Positions 43,327 through 52,395 of a DNA stretch of 64,000 bases are shown piece by piece. The translations under genes and the position numbers were made by a program. The stretch's first letter is position 1, and each line of letters starts with the position of its first letter. Under the pieces are notes generated by a model. That model was not told where the DNA came from. It ran no database searches and saw only the letters and a program-made list of their open reading frames with translations. Source of the DNA: a virus; IMG/VR virus record IMGVR_UViG_3300034073_004354, positions 62,001 through 126,000 of that record; one strand, written 5' to 3'.

Positions 43327-43558
43327 CATCACCTTCCGGTATGGGCGTCGTTAGTGTGTTGAGTATCATATCATAGTTACAATTTGCACTCACACAATAA
43401 ATAGATAAAGAGTCTGGTGGATAATATAAGTCCCTATAAAATGGCGAATGATTATTAGTCATTGCACCATTCCTAATGGCTCTAGATGTCATCATTGCTG
43501 CAGCTACCCTACCACCACACCAAGGGCAAATAGGATAATCTCTACGTTTTGTTTTCAT
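43313..43558 (-). CDS. Small zinc-ribbon-like protein, 81 residues
   Basis: CPWCGGR at about 12-17 and a second pair CVSANC near 57-62 give a plausible four-Cys zinc site. Likely nucleic-acid or protein binding. Overlaps both neighbours. Confidence 0.6.
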   Translation of the reverse strand: MKTKRRDYPICPWCGGRVAAAMMTSRAIRNGAMTNNHSPFYRDLYYPPDSLSIYCVSANCNYDMILNTLTTPIPEGDDENL

Positions 43559-43928
43559 CTTTTACCTTTGAGACTGTAAACCCAGATCTATCACCAAACT
43601 CATCCCAGATCTCTGTTTCGTGAAGATAAACTGCATCACCTTCTTTCAAGGTGAGCCTCCTCACTAATTCATCTGGAATTGGTAAGAAAAACTTACCATC
43701 ATCTAGTTGAACTATTTTAGTCTGTTTTTCTATTTGTTTTTTATTTTCATCTTGCAAATCAAAGGCACCACAATTACAAGCGTGCCAGTCCCTATGCCAA
43801 GGACAGTTTGGTGGATGTTCTTCATACTTTTTCATTTGGCATCCTACAGAACAATACCGCATCCAGGAATCTGTATAGGTCTGAAACTCCCTTCCACATT
43901 CTGCACAATTTAGCTTGATTGCTGCCAT
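43542..43928 (-). CDS. Zn-finger protein with C-terminal AbrB/MazE-like domain
   Basis: 128 residues. The N-terminus has CAECGREF and RYCSVGC, then CPWHRDWHACNCG, a multi-Cys region. The C-terminus (KFFLPIPDELVRRLTLKEGDAVYL) matches the swapped-hairpin AbrB/MazE DNA-binding fold. A phage transcription regulator is a fair guess. AGGAG before the ATG. Confidence 0.65.
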   Translation of the reverse strand: MAAIKLNCAECGREFQTYTDSWMRYCSVGCQMKKYEEHPPNCPWHRDWHACNCGAFDLQDENKKQIEKQTKIVQLDDGKFFLPIPDELVRRLTLKEGDAVYLHETEIWDEFGDRSGFTVSKVKDENKT

Positions 43929-43931
43929 TAT

Positions 43932-44339
43932 TTATGCTCCTATTGGCCTTAAGGTATCTGGACTTAATTCCTTGTCCTCTACATCAACTACGACTAGCGT
44001 ACCATAAGTATCAGGCTTCATACCAAAGTTATTAAATTTGGAAATAATATTTTTGGCATAATTACCTTTACCATTTATCAATGGCCACTCAAAAGGAAGC
44101 GAAGAATACCTTCTCCAGAAAAAATCTAGACCGGAATACTCTGGCTTTCCATCCCAGGCGAAAATTAAACCAAAGGTATGAAAATTAGAATCAATCTGGC
44201 TATCTGGATAATATCGACACCATTTTGCTGGCAAATCAGAATATCTTTTTTCAAAATAAGCCTGTGGTGGTAGAAAACCAGAATTATATGGATCCAAAAT
44301 AGACTTATCTTTTGGAATCATAATTATTTTACTTATCAT
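43932..44339 (-). CDS. Hypothetical 135-residue protein
   Basis: Start at ATG 44339 is preferred since it overlaps the end of the preceding gene; the longer frame reaches 44372. Aromatic-rich with SLPFEWPLING and FGLIFAWDGKPEY; no known family. Possibly related in style to 44329-44616. Confidence 0.55.
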   Translation of the reverse strand: MISKIIMIPKDKSILDPYNSGFLPPQAYFEKRYSDLPAKWCRYYPDSQIDSNFHTFGLIFAWDGKPEYSGLDFFWRRYSSLPFEWPLINGKGNYAKNIISKFNNFGMKPDTYGTLVVVDVEDKELSPDTLRPIGA

Positions 44340-44616
44340 AAAAATATAGTCCCTCAAGATATTTGGCAGCATCTTCTAAGTTATCAAATGTTTTAACCTC
44401 AGAGTTGTAAGGCGCACTAATCCATAAATTATGAAACCAAACCTTACCTAAGTAATAATTTTCTTTTGTTGAATAAAGCTCAAAACCTTTGCCGTGGATA
44501 GATTTTCTCCAATTACAAAATCTAGTAAAGAGCCAAAGAAAAATTCTTTCTCTCAGGATTGCTTCCTCTAATTCCGCTTGCGATAAGTTTGGTAAGTCCT
44601 TTGGTAATCCTTCCAT
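44329..44616 (-). CDS. Hypothetical 95-residue protein
   Basis: Short soluble protein rich in Leu and Tyr, LWISAPYNSEVKTFDNLEDAAKYL near the end. TAGGTG precedes the ATG. Unknown. Confidence 0.55.
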   Translation of the reverse strand: MEGLPKDLPNLSQAELEEAILRERIFLWLFTRFCNWRKSIHGKGFELYSTKENYYLGKVWFHNLWISAPYNSEVKTFDNLEDAAKYLEGLYFYDK

Positions 44617-44623
44617 ATAACAC

Positions 44624-44845
44624 CTAAATAACTAAAATTTTTTCTGCAACACTTAGCTCAATAGCAAATGTTGCATTACGTATCCTTACAATTAGTTGTC
44701 CTAATATGGGTTTCTTTTGTATTACCATAACTGGGGTGCCAGAAACAAAGCCTAATTCCAATAATCTTGTTCTGAAGGAACCAGGCAAATCAACCTTTTG
44801 TAGTGTATAACTTTCCAAGATTGGCAGATCAACTAATCTATTCAA
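44624..44845 (-). CDS. FeoA-domain (SH3-like) protein, 73 residues
   Basis: LPGSFRTRLLELGFVSGTPVMVIQK followed by IVRIRNATFAIELSVAEKI is the FeoA fold, normally a small cytosolic partner of the FeoB ferrous-iron transporter. No feoB is in view. Start is a TTG at 44845 with GGAG seven bases upstream; a TTG at 44851 also fits. A phage-encoded FeoA could alter host iron uptake or act as an SH3-like adaptor. Confidence 0.8.
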   Translation of the reverse strand: MNRLVDLPILESYTLQKVDLPGSFRTRLLELGFVSGTPVMVIQKKPILGQLIVRIRNATFAIELSVAEKILVI

Positions 44846-45494
44846 ACACAAAACTCCAGTAACGAGTATTTTCCTGTTCTTGGATTTGGTCCCAATATAT
44901 TGATCTTGCGATATAAGAAGGTACTTTATTTCTACTGCAATGATAGACCCAATTGCTCTCCATCTTCTTATAGGCTTCTCGACCTTGCTTATTATTATAC
45001 TTTAGATCTTCTAGGCCATAAAGTCTAAGCTGATGAATATCCCCACAAAGAACGCGAGCATCATTGGGATGGATCATCTCTAGGGCAAAGCTAACTTTTG
45101 CCATACCCAAACCATTGATTTTATCAACAATCTGGTCACGCTTTGTAAGGTGACATTTTTTGCTTGTAAAGTAATAGTCTTTGGTCGAATTCCAGAACTG
45201 ATTCTTAAAGTCCCAAATATAATTTGAACGGTTATTGTATAACCCTGAACCGGAATTTTTTAATTTTTCCAAAAGTAGTTCTTTGCTGTGAAACCATTCT
45301 TCGAAATTTTGAATGGCTTGGTAGCCTTTAATATTACCTTGGAAGGTGGTATGCACGGAACAAAAGGCAAAGAGGTATCTTTTAAAGATTTCTTCATGGG
45401 TCGTTGGTGTAATAGAATCCCAATACTCACAATACCCATCTACCTTGTCTTTTGGAAACTTGTTGAAAAAACTTTTTACCGCCTCTACTTTCAT
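44838..45494 (-). CDS. HhH-GPD-type DNA glycosylase-like protein
   Basis: 218 residues. A helix-hairpin-helix KINGLGMAKVSFALEMI is followed by ARVLCGDIHQLRLYGL, where the Asp matches the catalytic position of the HhH-GPD (OGG/AlkA/EndoIII) class. No FeS Cys cluster. It could excise 8-oxoguanine or alkylated bases. Function is by motif only. Confidence 0.65.
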   Translation of the reverse strand: MKVEAVKSFFNKFPKDKVDGYCEYWDSITPTTHEEIFKRYLFAFCSVHTTFQGNIKGYQAIQNFEEWFHSKELLLEKLKNSGSGLYNNRSNYIWDFKNQFWNSTKDYYFTSKKCHLTKRDQIVDKINGLGMAKVSFALEMIHPNDARVLCGDIHQLRLYGLEDLKYNNKQGREAYKKMESNWVYHCSRNKVPSYIARSIYWDQIQEQENTRYWSFVFE

Positions 45495-45497
45495 GTT

Positions 45498-45749
45498 TTA
45501 GACCTCTGGATCTAATGGTAAAGCTTCAGATAATCTACGGGCTTGATTGGCAACGGTTAAATATAACTGGCTAAAATATAAATTATTTTTGGCCAAAGAT
45601 TCAAATCTAGTTGACGACAAATCATTATCTTCAATCTTTTTAGAAATCTTTTCATATTCTAATTGATAAATCTTTGCCTGCTCATCAGCCCATTTGGCTA
45701 GAGATAATAAACCGTCACGATTCCCGCGTTGATAATCAGTAAGATTCAT
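45498..45749 (-). CDS. Hypothetical 83-residue helical protein
   Basis: Predicted three-helix protein with Tyr/Gln-rich surface. GAGG precedes the ATG. No family. Confidence 0.6.
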   Translation of the reverse strand: MNLTDYQRGNRDGLLSLAKWADEQAKIYQLEYEKISKKIEDNDLSSTRFESLAKNNLYFSQLYLTVANQARRLSEALPLDPEV

Positions 45750-45816
45750 TGTAACCTCATAAAAGCAGAAGGTGTAGCAGCCTAAACCACCACACCTTTA
45801 GAATATAATTTTAGAA

Positions 45817-46407
45817 TCAAAATCCGATAATATATCCGCGTTCTCGAAGTTTGCCCTCAGCAAAAGATTTAACATCACCTTCTGCACGTTGCCCATGATG
45901 AACAAAGGGGGTGTCAATTTGGTATTCACCGGCAACAATAACCCGCCACTTAGGAGAGCCCTTGATAATCTGGGCTACCTCATCCCCAAAGATAGTGGTA
46001 AGTCTAAAGCCACTAATGTGGGTAGTGCTGGTGGCTACTTTTACAAACTCTTTTGGTGACTGCCCTGGTGGAACGGGAACTTCATTAACTGGATTACCAT
46101 CAGTTCCAATAGGCTCCCAAGGCTTTGTAATCTTACCCAGCACTTGGATTAAAGATAGAGCTTGCGAAGGCTGTGTTCTTAGTTCTTCAACAAGTTGAGT
46201 GATGATTGATGGTGTTGAACTAGTAACCTCTGGATAATCAAAAATTTGATGTGTAGGGATTACTGGTTCTACTTCAATAGAAAGGGCACCCATCTCAATA
46301 GGTGTTTTTTCAATCTCTTCTGCTGTGCTCATATAAGTCTCCTGTCTTGATACTTTTTGACCTTTTTGTTTTTTTGAAAATTTAACTTCATCTGTGCTTT
46401 CTTCCAT
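45817..46407 (-). CDS. Hypothetical 196-residue protein
   Basis: ATG 46407 with GAGG five bases upstream; an in-frame ATG at 46470 lies inside the previous gene. N-terminus acidic and low complexity, then a folded domain with SGFRLTTIFGDEVAQII and WRVIVAGEYQIDTPF. Unknown; perhaps structural. Confidence 0.6.
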   Translation of the reverse strand: MEESTDEVKFSKKQKGQKVSRQETYMSTAEEIEKTPIEMGALSIEVEPVIPTHQIFDYPEVTSSTPSIITQLVEELRTQPSQALSLIQVLGKITKPWEPIGTDGNPVNEVPVPPGQSPKEFVKVATSTTHISGFRLTTIFGDEVAQIIKGSPKWRVIVAGEYQIDTPFVHHGQRAEGDVKSFAEGKLRERGYIIGF

Positions 46408-46414
46408 GTTTACC

Positions 46415-47077
46415 TCACTTAATTTTAGTGCTAGCTTTCTTGATTGTATTCGTGCTGCCGTGAACTTCAAACATTACTGTTTTACTTCGTGTATGATCAT
46501 TTACCTTGCACAAAGTACAGGTATTGCAAGTTATATCTTGCTTGCCGGGAACATCATGTCTGGCAGGACAAAGATATGCCATTTCACCATTAGAAAGCTT
46601 CTTTGACTTTGGTGAGTTAGGCGGAACAATCAATGTAGTTGCCCACCCCATACCCCTAGCCTCAGAAACTTCTTCTTCTGTTTGACAAGAAGCACGAAAC
46701 CATTTCTTTAAAGGCTGCGAAGCTTCTTCCTTCCAAGTGTGGGTATAGCCAATATTGATTAGGCCAGCTTCCACTACCTCATCACATTCTTTTAGTGTTT
46801 GTTCTACATCACCGACGACATCACCAGCAATACGATGCCGTACAATTCGACAACTATTTAATCTTTCAGAAACTGCTTCCTTAAGTGAGGCATATTTGAT
46901 TGCACCACGCTCCAACTTGCCACCCAAGATATTAATGTAAAATAGTCCCCAGGCGTAGCAACCACCTGTCTTTAGGGTGCAACTATCTGGACAAGTACTT
47001 TTAGGCGAGTAAGAAGCTACTACCATTCCTGTCTTCTTATCTTTTGACCTTGGAACCCAATGCACTTTTCTTGTCAT
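46415..47077 (-). CDS. Cys-rich phage protein, 220 residues
   Basis: Two Cys clusters: CPDSCTLKTGGCYA near residues 29-42 and CPARHD ... CNTCTLC near the C-terminus, plus single Cys between. The pattern resembles a family of phage proteins with a possible FeS or zinc site; I cannot name its activity. GAGG before ATG 47077. Confidence 0.6.
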   Translation of the reverse strand: MTRKVHWVPRSKDKKTGMVVASYSPKSTCPDSCTLKTGGCYAWGLFYINILGGKLERGAIKYASLKEAVSERLNSCRIVRHRIAGDVVGDVEQTLKECDEVVEAGLINIGYTHTWKEEASQPLKKWFRASCQTEEEVSEARGMGWATTLIVPPNSPKSKKLSNGEMAYLCPARHDVPGKQDITCNTCTLCKVNDHTRSKTVMFEVHGSTNTIKKASTKIK

Positions 47078-47078
47078 A

Positions 47079-47294
47079 TTAATCCTCAACAAATTTATCA
47101 ATTTCTTCACACCAGACTAAATAAAGTTTGCCTTTATACTTCAAGTGATATAGGTTTTTGTCTGTAAAGACAACGGATTCAAATCCAACAACCTCCATAG
47201 GCTTTGGAACTAAATCCCAAAGCGAGTCTATTAAATCTGGTTCGTTCTTAAGGAATTCTTTCCAAGAACGATATTTTAAAATTACTTTTGCCAC
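47079..47294 (-). CDS. Hypothetical 71-residue protein
   Basis: GTG start at 47294 without a clear ribosome site, so the start is weak. Beta-rich, basic N-terminus, acidic end. Its TAA overlaps the Shine-Dalgarno of the next gene. Confidence 0.5.
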   Translation of the reverse strand: MAKVILKYRSWKEFLKNEPDLIDSLWDLVPKPMEVVGFESVVFTDKNLYHLKYKGKLYLVWCEEIDKFVED

Positions 47295-47327
47295 TATTAT
47301 TATTTAACATAAGGATTGGGGGTAATC

Positions 47328-47792
47328 ATGGGACAATACTTTGATACATATTTTTCACCAAATGGTGGTGCTGCTGATTATATAGTTAAATTTATAGATA
47401 AAACATCAGCGACCTTAGATATCGCAGTTTATAGTCTAACCCATGATTTAATTTCAGATGCCATTATTAGAGCGCAAAAACGTGGTGTTAAGATTAGATT
47501 TTTAACGGACGATTTGCAATCTAAAGGTGGCGGTTCTGATGATGAAAAATTAGAAGCAGCAGGTGTTTTGGTTAGAAGAGATACGCAATCTGGACTTATG
47601 CATCATAAGTTTGTGATTAGCGATCAAAATGCTTTAGGTCTAGGTAGTTTTAATTGGTCTATTAACGCTGACAAACGCAATATGGAAAACTGGAATGTTT
47701 GCAGAATTAAGTATGTAATAGAAGACTACCAGAAAGAATTTGAGAAGATTTGGGACTTAAACAAACCTAAAGCCGCCCCACCAACTATATAG
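47328..47792 (+). CDS. Phospholipase-D-family nuclease, 154 residues
   Basis: Single HKD motif HHKFVISD (near residue 95) followed by GLGSFNWSINADKRNMEN, as in Nuc/EDTA-resistant endonuclease. Such proteins dimerise to form one active site and cut DNA without metals. ATG 47328 with GGGGG five bases upstream. Plus strand, flanked by minus genes, likely an independent unit. Could act in host DNA degradation or repair. Confidence 0.85.
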   Translation: MGQYFDTYFSPNGGAADYIVKFIDKTSATLDIAVYSLTHDLISDAIIRAQKRGVKIRFLTDDLQSKGGGSDDEKLEAAGVLVRRDTQSGLMHHKFVISDQNALGLGSFNWSINADKRNMENWNVCRIKYVIEDYQKEFEKIWDLNKPKAAPPTI

Positions 47793-47813
47793 CTGTAGCA
47801 ATCCAAATATTAA

Positions 47814-48179
47814 TCAGTTTTTCTTGATCTTGTCTGAAAGAATATCTAGGTGAAAAAGTAAACTTTCTACTTTGGCCGGATCACAAAGATCAAATATTTG
47901 GTCTAAATCCCAAGTGGAATTGGGGACAATCTTTCCTTCTAAATTTTTCTTGGTAGAAAGGTGGTATCCAAACCATTGCGTTTCAAAAGACCCATCATCT
48001 AGCTTATTGATAAAGCAACCATAAATGGTTCCATCTAAAATATAAGCTTGAATACCAACTTCTTTTAATCTAGATACTAGGTTGTTATTAGGATGCCAAA
48101 ACAACTCCCAATCCTGCCTAGATAATCCAGAAATACTAATATAATCGTCGTTTACTTTAGAAGTTTGGATTGTATCCAA
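47814..48179 (-). CDS. Hypothetical 121-residue protein
   Basis: TTG start with AGGAG seven bases upstream. Acidic alpha/beta protein (GLSRQDWELFWHP). Has a promoter of its own with a leader hairpin. Unknown. Confidence 0.6.
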   Translation of the reverse strand: MDTIQTSKVNDDYISISGLSRQDWELFWHPNNNLVSRLKEVGIQAYILDGTIYGCFINKLDDGSFETQWFGYHLSTKKNLEGKIVPNSTWDLDQIFDLCDPAKVESLLFHLDILSDKIKKN

Positions 48180-48197
48180 AATCGGACTCCTGATGTT

Positions 48198-48218
48198 GCA
48201 AATAGAAATACTATTTGC
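48198..48218 (-). promoter_or_regulatory. Leader hairpin
   Basis: GCAAATAG/CTATTTGC with a five-base loop, just 5' of the AGGAG of the preceding gene's TTG start. It could modulate translation or mark the transcript end. Confidence 0.45.
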
Positions 48219-48222
48219 TTGT

Positions 48223-48251
48223 AGTATACTCTTTTTGTATTTTTACTACAA
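48223..48251 (-). promoter_or_regulatory. Sigma70-type promoter
   Basis: TTGTAG (48246-48251) and TATACT (48223-48228), 17-base spacer, upstream of the 121-residue gene. Confidence 0.65.
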
Positions 48252-48303
48252 AACTTTAAGAACCCTATAATAATTCTAAAGTAATTTTCAGATATTATTA
48301 GTT

Positions 48304-49587
48304 TTAAAACCCAACAAAGCTCTTTGACTTTTCTTTAATATTTTGATTAATCAAAATATCATCGTCTAAGCTCTCTTTTAAAGAATAGATTTCTGCTAAT
48401 GAGTACTGAGTTTTGTTATCATTAATCTCTACACCAATATTTTTGGCAAGCTTTTTAGCATCTTCCCTGTCTAGGGGGCCGAATTCATATTTGGAAATCA
48501 GCCTTCCTTTTCTAAGCAGAGCTTCGTCAATACAATTGATTTCAGTATTAAAAGTTAAAATAACTTGAATATTAAAAATATCATTTAGAATACCATCTGT
48601 AATATTTAGAAGTGTAGAAACAACGGCACTTCTAAATCCGCCATTGGAATCTCGCTTAGAGATAATAGACTCTGCATCCTCAATAATAAAAACAGATTGT
48701 TCGTCGCCAAAAGTTTCAACCATAAAGGAGTTAAAGTCTGGTGACTCTAGGCTCTCTAAAACATGCTTGGGAATAAGGACTACTCTTTTACCTAGCTCTA
48801 CCAGCTTAGGAATAATACTTCTAATGTAGTAGGTCTTACCAGTTCCAGGCAGGCCATGAAACATAACAATGCCCTTGCTTCGACTAGCGATTCTGTTGAT
48901 TAGTTTGTTGTGATAATTTTCAAACCCTTCGCCATAATGAAGATCTAAATCGTAAAGCCCTGGATGTTCTAAGTCCACATTTCTTAGAAATAGTCCGGTG
49001 GGTGATGTAGCAATCATATCAATATGAGAAGCAGACTTAGTATGCTTAAGATAAGTGATAGTCTTTAGATTATTAACAAGTTGACTTACAACTGTGTTAG
49101 AAGTCTTATAAATTATTGAAACATCAAAGCAAGATAAAATAGTTCCCTGAAAAGTTTCATCATCAGAAATATTGGAGTATTCGCTGGCTGGAGCGTATTC
49201 AATCTGACCTAGAGAAATAAAGATGGACTCATCACCAATCTTTAAAAGAAGCACACACCCAATTGGCAAACCACCCATAGTATGGTTTGACATAAGATGA
49301 TATACAACACCACTTTCTTTTAGGATCTTAATAAATGAATTTAGCTTGACAGGCTGAAAGAATAAAACAGATGGTGAAGAACCAAAATATTTTTCAGCAC
49401 CCAACTTAACCCAATCAGAAAATGAACACTCAACCACACTATGGTTAAAATAATCAACATCCAAGTTCTGGATACCATAGTGATTGTCCAAGAATAAGAA
49501 TGGTGAATTAATCTTATCAAATACACTTACTTCGGCGGCATCTCTGTTGCGCTTGGACACCTTCACACCTCGTAATAATCTAGGCAT
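48304..49587 (-). CDS. AAA+ ATPase, BCS1-like
   Basis: 427 residues. Walker A GLPGTGKT (245-252), Walker B VFIIEDAES (about 299-307), sensor 1 VILTFNTE and arginine finger LLRKGRL, the AAA order. The N-terminal 200 residues are a unique beta-rich domain, so the substrate is not predictable. Overlaps the lysS stop by eight bases. Confidence 0.85.
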   Translation of the reverse strand: MPRLLRGVKVSKRNRDAAEVSVFDKINSPFLFLDNHYGIQNLDVDYFNHSVVECSFSDWVKLGAEKYFGSSPSVLFFQPVKLNSFIKILKESGVVYHLMSNHTMGGLPIGCVLLLKIGDESIFISLGQIEYAPASEYSNISDDETFQGTILSCFDVSIIYKTSNTVVSQLVNNLKTITYLKHTKSASHIDMIATSPTGLFLRNVDLEHPGLYDLDLHYGEGFENYHNKLINRIASRSKGIVMFHGLPGTGKTYYIRSIIPKLVELGKRVVLIPKHVLESLESPDFNSFMVETFGDEQSVFIIEDAESIISKRDSNGGFRSAVVSTLLNITDGILNDIFNIQVILTFNTEINCIDEALLRKGRLISKYEFGPLDREDAKKLAKNIGVEINDNKTQYSLAEIYSLKESLDDDILINQNIKEKSKSFVGF

Positions 49588-51037
49588 CTTTTACCTTCCT
49601 TGTTGGAAATAAAATTACATCACGAATACTAGACTTATTTGTTAATAACATTACTAATCTATCAATTCCAATTCCTTGACCAGCAGTAGGAGGCATACCG
49701 TAAGACAAGGCTCTAATGTAGTCTTGATCAAAATACATAGCCTCATCATCACCATTAGACTTTCTAACAGACTGTAAGTTGAACCTTTCTGCTTGGTCTA
49801 CTGGATCGTTTAATTCTGAAAAACCATTGGCAATTTCAAAACCATTGATAAATAACTCAAAACGATCTGTAAGTCTTGGATCATCATCATTCCTTCTAGC
49901 TAAGGGGCTTAGTTCTGCTGGATATAGAGTAATAAAAGTTGGATTAATTAGATTTGGTTCAACAAAAAGATCAAAGACCTTTTGTTGCAAATCACCCAAA
50001 CTTCCTTCCAGATTGGCAAAACCTTTTTGATTTAGGAATGAAATAATCGAATCTTGTGACCAAGGATCTTGAACACCAGCCTCAATTAAGGATTGACAAA
50101 ATGGCAAAGTGGTCCAGCTAGAAAAATCAATACACCTATCTTCATAGGTTAGATTTAAGGAGCCATTAATTTCAAGGACCAGATCATTGATAAGTGATGT
50201 AGTAAAAGAAATTAAGTCTTGATAAGTAGCGTGGGCTTGATAAAACTCCACCATTGTAAATTCTGGATTATGCTTCTGTGAGATTCCTTCGTTTCTAAAA
50301 TTCTTTCCAATCTCAAAGACTCTCTCGAATCCGCCTACGATTAACCTTTTTAGATAAAGCTCTGGAGCAATACGCATATAAAGCTCTGTATCAAGAGCAT
50401 TATGGTGCGTTTGAAATGGTTTTGCAGTTGCCCCGCCCGGAATTGTTTGAAGAATTGGTGTTTCTACTTCAACAAAACTATGATCTTCTAGGTAGTGACG
50501 GATAAACTTGATAATTTTAAAACGTAGCTCAAATGTCTTTCGTGAGTCTTGATTTACAATTAGATCAAGATATCGCATTCTATGTCTTGTTTCGATATCT
50601 GTTAGGCCAGCAACCTTATCCGGCATACCTTGCATACACTTTGAATAAAGAGAAAGCTCCTTACATTCAAAGGTTAATTCTCCGGTTCTGGTTCGCGTAA
50701 AAAAACCTGTTACAAAAATCCAATCGCCCACATCAACCTTCTTCCAGGCATGAAAAGATTCAGCAGTTACCAGATTCTTTTTTACAGATAGCTGGATTGA
50801 CTCACCAGAAACATCTGCTCGGGCAAAGCCAAGATTTCCCATTTCATTTTTAAATCTAACTCTTGCAGCAAAAGTAAAAATACCATCTGCCTCCAAGGTT
50901 AGAATAGACTCTTCACGAATTGATCTAATCTGTTCTGCAATATCTTCACAGACCTTCTTTCCAGATGGATATGGATTAATTCCCGATGCTCTTAACTCTT
51001 GGAGCTTCTTTAATTGAGCAGAATCAAATTCAAACAT
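49580..51037 (-). CDS. lysS: Lysyl-tRNA synthetase, class II
   Basis: 485 residues, full length: N-terminal OB-fold anticodon domain, motif 1 near HSFVEVETPIL, motif 2 FRNEGISQKHNPEFTMVEF, motif 3 GIGIDRLVMLL. It charges tRNA-Lys. Rare but known in huge phages. Good Shine-Dalgarno before ATG. No tRNA-Lys gene is in this window. Confidence 0.95.
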   Translation of the reverse strand: MFEFDSAQLKKLQELRASGINPYPSGKKVCEDIAEQIRSIREESILTLEADGIFTFAARVRFKNEMGNLGFARADVSGESIQLSVKKNLVTAESFHAWKKVDVGDWIFVTGFFTRTRTGELTFECKELSLYSKCMQGMPDKVAGLTDIETRHRMRYLDLIVNQDSRKTFELRFKIIKFIRHYLEDHSFVEVETPILQTIPGGATAKPFQTHHNALDTELYMRIAPELYLKRLIVGGFERVFEIGKNFRNEGISQKHNPEFTMVEFYQAHATYQDLISFTTSLINDLVLEINGSLNLTYEDRCIDFSSWTTLPFCQSLIEAGVQDPWSQDSIISFLNQKGFANLEGSLGDLQQKVFDLFVEPNLINPTFITLYPAELSPLARRNDDDPRLTDRFELFINGFEIANGFSELNDPVDQAERFNLQSVRKSNGDDEAMYFDQDYIRALSYGMPPTAGQGIGIDRLVMLLTNKSSIRDVILFPTRKVKDA

Positions 51038-51039
51038 CT

Positions 51040-51396
51040 TTACCCCAATACAAGTTCAAGTTCGACAATAATAAAACAGATGGCATCTTTATCCATAAGA
51101 GTTCGACCATCTAAGATTTCTTGAATTGCTGTTTCCCTAATATTTTTGATTGTGGAAACAATCTCCAAAACCTCAGTTTTATTGCAAAGGTTGTTGTTTA
51201 AAAGATTATAGTATTCTTTGTGTTTTTTGAGGAATTGGCTTCTGTAGGCGGAAGTATCTGAAGATTTCTCGCAATCTTCAATTACCTTTTTCCACCTATC
51301 ATATAAAGATTGAAGGCGACTCAAAACTGAATCGCCTTTTAATTTTGTTTTAGATCTAAAATTATCAAGGTAACTATCAATTTCAACGAAGTGCAT
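51040..51396 (-). CDS. Hypothetical 118-residue protein
   Basis: Helical, Lys/Glu/Ser-rich, no known domain. Directly follows the consensus promoter and precedes lysS. Confidence 0.6.
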   Translation of the reverse strand: MHFVEIDSYLDNFRSKTKLKGDSVLSRLQSLYDRWKKVIEDCEKSSDTSAYRSQFLKKHKEYYNLLNNNLCNKTEVLEIVSTIKNIRETAIQEILDGRTLMDKDAICFIIVELELVLG

Positions 51397-51411
51397 TTAC
51401 CCCTCTGCTTT

Positions 51412-51440
51412 AGTATAGCAGATACTATTTTAAAATTAAA
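51412..51440 (-). promoter_or_regulatory. Phage consensus promoter (TTTAAT-N17-TATACT)
   Basis: TTTAAT at 51435-51440 and extended -10 TGC-TATACT (51412-51417), 17-base spacer, for the 51040-lysS unit. Confidence 0.75.
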
Positions 51441-51458
51441 CTATTTTTAGAGCTACCC

Positions 51459-51980
51459 TTATTTTAGTAATCCTGGGTTTTCTTTAACCAGCAGCTTATA
51501 TTTATTTTTGGTTAGCTTGCCAGCTTTGGAATAAAGAGTTACACCGTCTAGATGCTCCATTTCGTGCAAAATAATTCTGGCTTGCCAATCTTCAAATTCC
51601 TGCTCAGTGACTTCTCCAGACAAAGTTTGGTAAGAAACCTTGATGCTAAGGGGTCTTTCTACCTGAACCTTTAGGCTTGGAAAAGAAAGACATTGTTCTT
51701 CGGCCTTTACAGTTTCTTCAGATGTGCTAAGCAATCTTGGATTAATCATTTTAAGCAATTCATTACCATATTGTTTATTGACGCAGTAACCAATATCAGC
51801 TACCAAAACCCGAATAGATAATCCGACTTGTGGTGCCGCCAAGCCTACGCCACGGGAAGCATACATTGTTACGGCCATATCTGATAAGGTTTTATCTAGT
51901 TCTGGACCAAACTCTTCTGGTGTAACTTCACGGCACAAGGTGGATAGTGATTTGTCTTTATATTTTTTAATTTGAAACAT
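51459..51980 (-). CDS. def: Peptide deformylase
   Basis: 173 residues with GVGLAAPQVG (44-53), EEQCLSFP (94-101; the usual EGCLS here reads EQCLS) and HEMEHLDG (139-146). Removes formyl groups from nascent peptides. Common in marine phages, where it may favour phage or photosystem proteins. AGGA before the ATG. Confidence 0.95.
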   Translation of the reverse strand: MFQIKKYKDKSLSTLCREVTPEEFGPELDKTLSDMAVTMYASRGVGLAAPQVGLSIRVLVADIGYCVNKQYGNELLKMINPRLLSTSEETVKAEEQCLSFPSLKVQVERPLSIKVSYQTLSGEVTEQEFEDWQARIILHEMEHLDGVTLYSKAGKLTKNKYKLLVKENPGLLK

Positions 51981-51993
51981 TTAAAATCCTATT

Positions 51994-52332
51994 TTATGAT
52001 TCTTTCTTCTTTGACTTCTTGGTTTCAACCACTTCGGGAGGTAATGGCTCTGGCTTGGGGGCAGGAGGTGACATAACTTGCTGTAAAGCTTGTGCTTGTT
52101 GGGCGGTCTGCTGAACAGTTTGCTGTACAGACTGTTGAGCGGCCTGTTGTAGTTTTAAAACCTCCGCCTCATATTTTCTTAGGTCAACAACACTGTCTGC
52201 CAAATGCTTTAGCCAACCGATTCTAGTCATGTGAGTTTCGTAATTAGTTTCTTGCTGCTTAATTAGCTGCTCCAAAGATTTTAGCATAGTAATACTTTTA
52301 TTGTACCTTTCTTCAATTTCTTGTGGACTCAT
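51994..52332 (-). CDS. Gln-rich coiled-coil protein, 112 residues
   Basis: A coiled coil to residue 60, then a poly-Gln/Val repeat stretch (QQSVQQTVQQTAQQ) and a Pro/Lys tail. No family. AAGGAG before the ATG. Structural or adaptor by style. Confidence 0.65.
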   Translation of the reverse strand: MSPQEIEERYNKSITMLKSLEQLIKQQETNYETHMTRIGWLKHLADSVVDLRKYEAEVLKLQQAAQQSVQQTVQQTAQQAQALQQVMSPPAPKPEPLPPEVVETKKSKKKES

Positions 52333-52358
52333 TTTTTCTCCTTTTGTTAAGATAACAT

Positions 52359-52374
52359 ACTAATTTATATTAGT
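52359..52374. promoter_or_regulatory. Inverted repeat in a divergent promoter region
   Basis: ACTAAT-TTAT-ATTAGT between divergent starts at 52332 and 52396; possible operator. Confidence 0.3.
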
Positions 52375-52395
52375 AAAGTCAAGGGGTGTTCTTCG

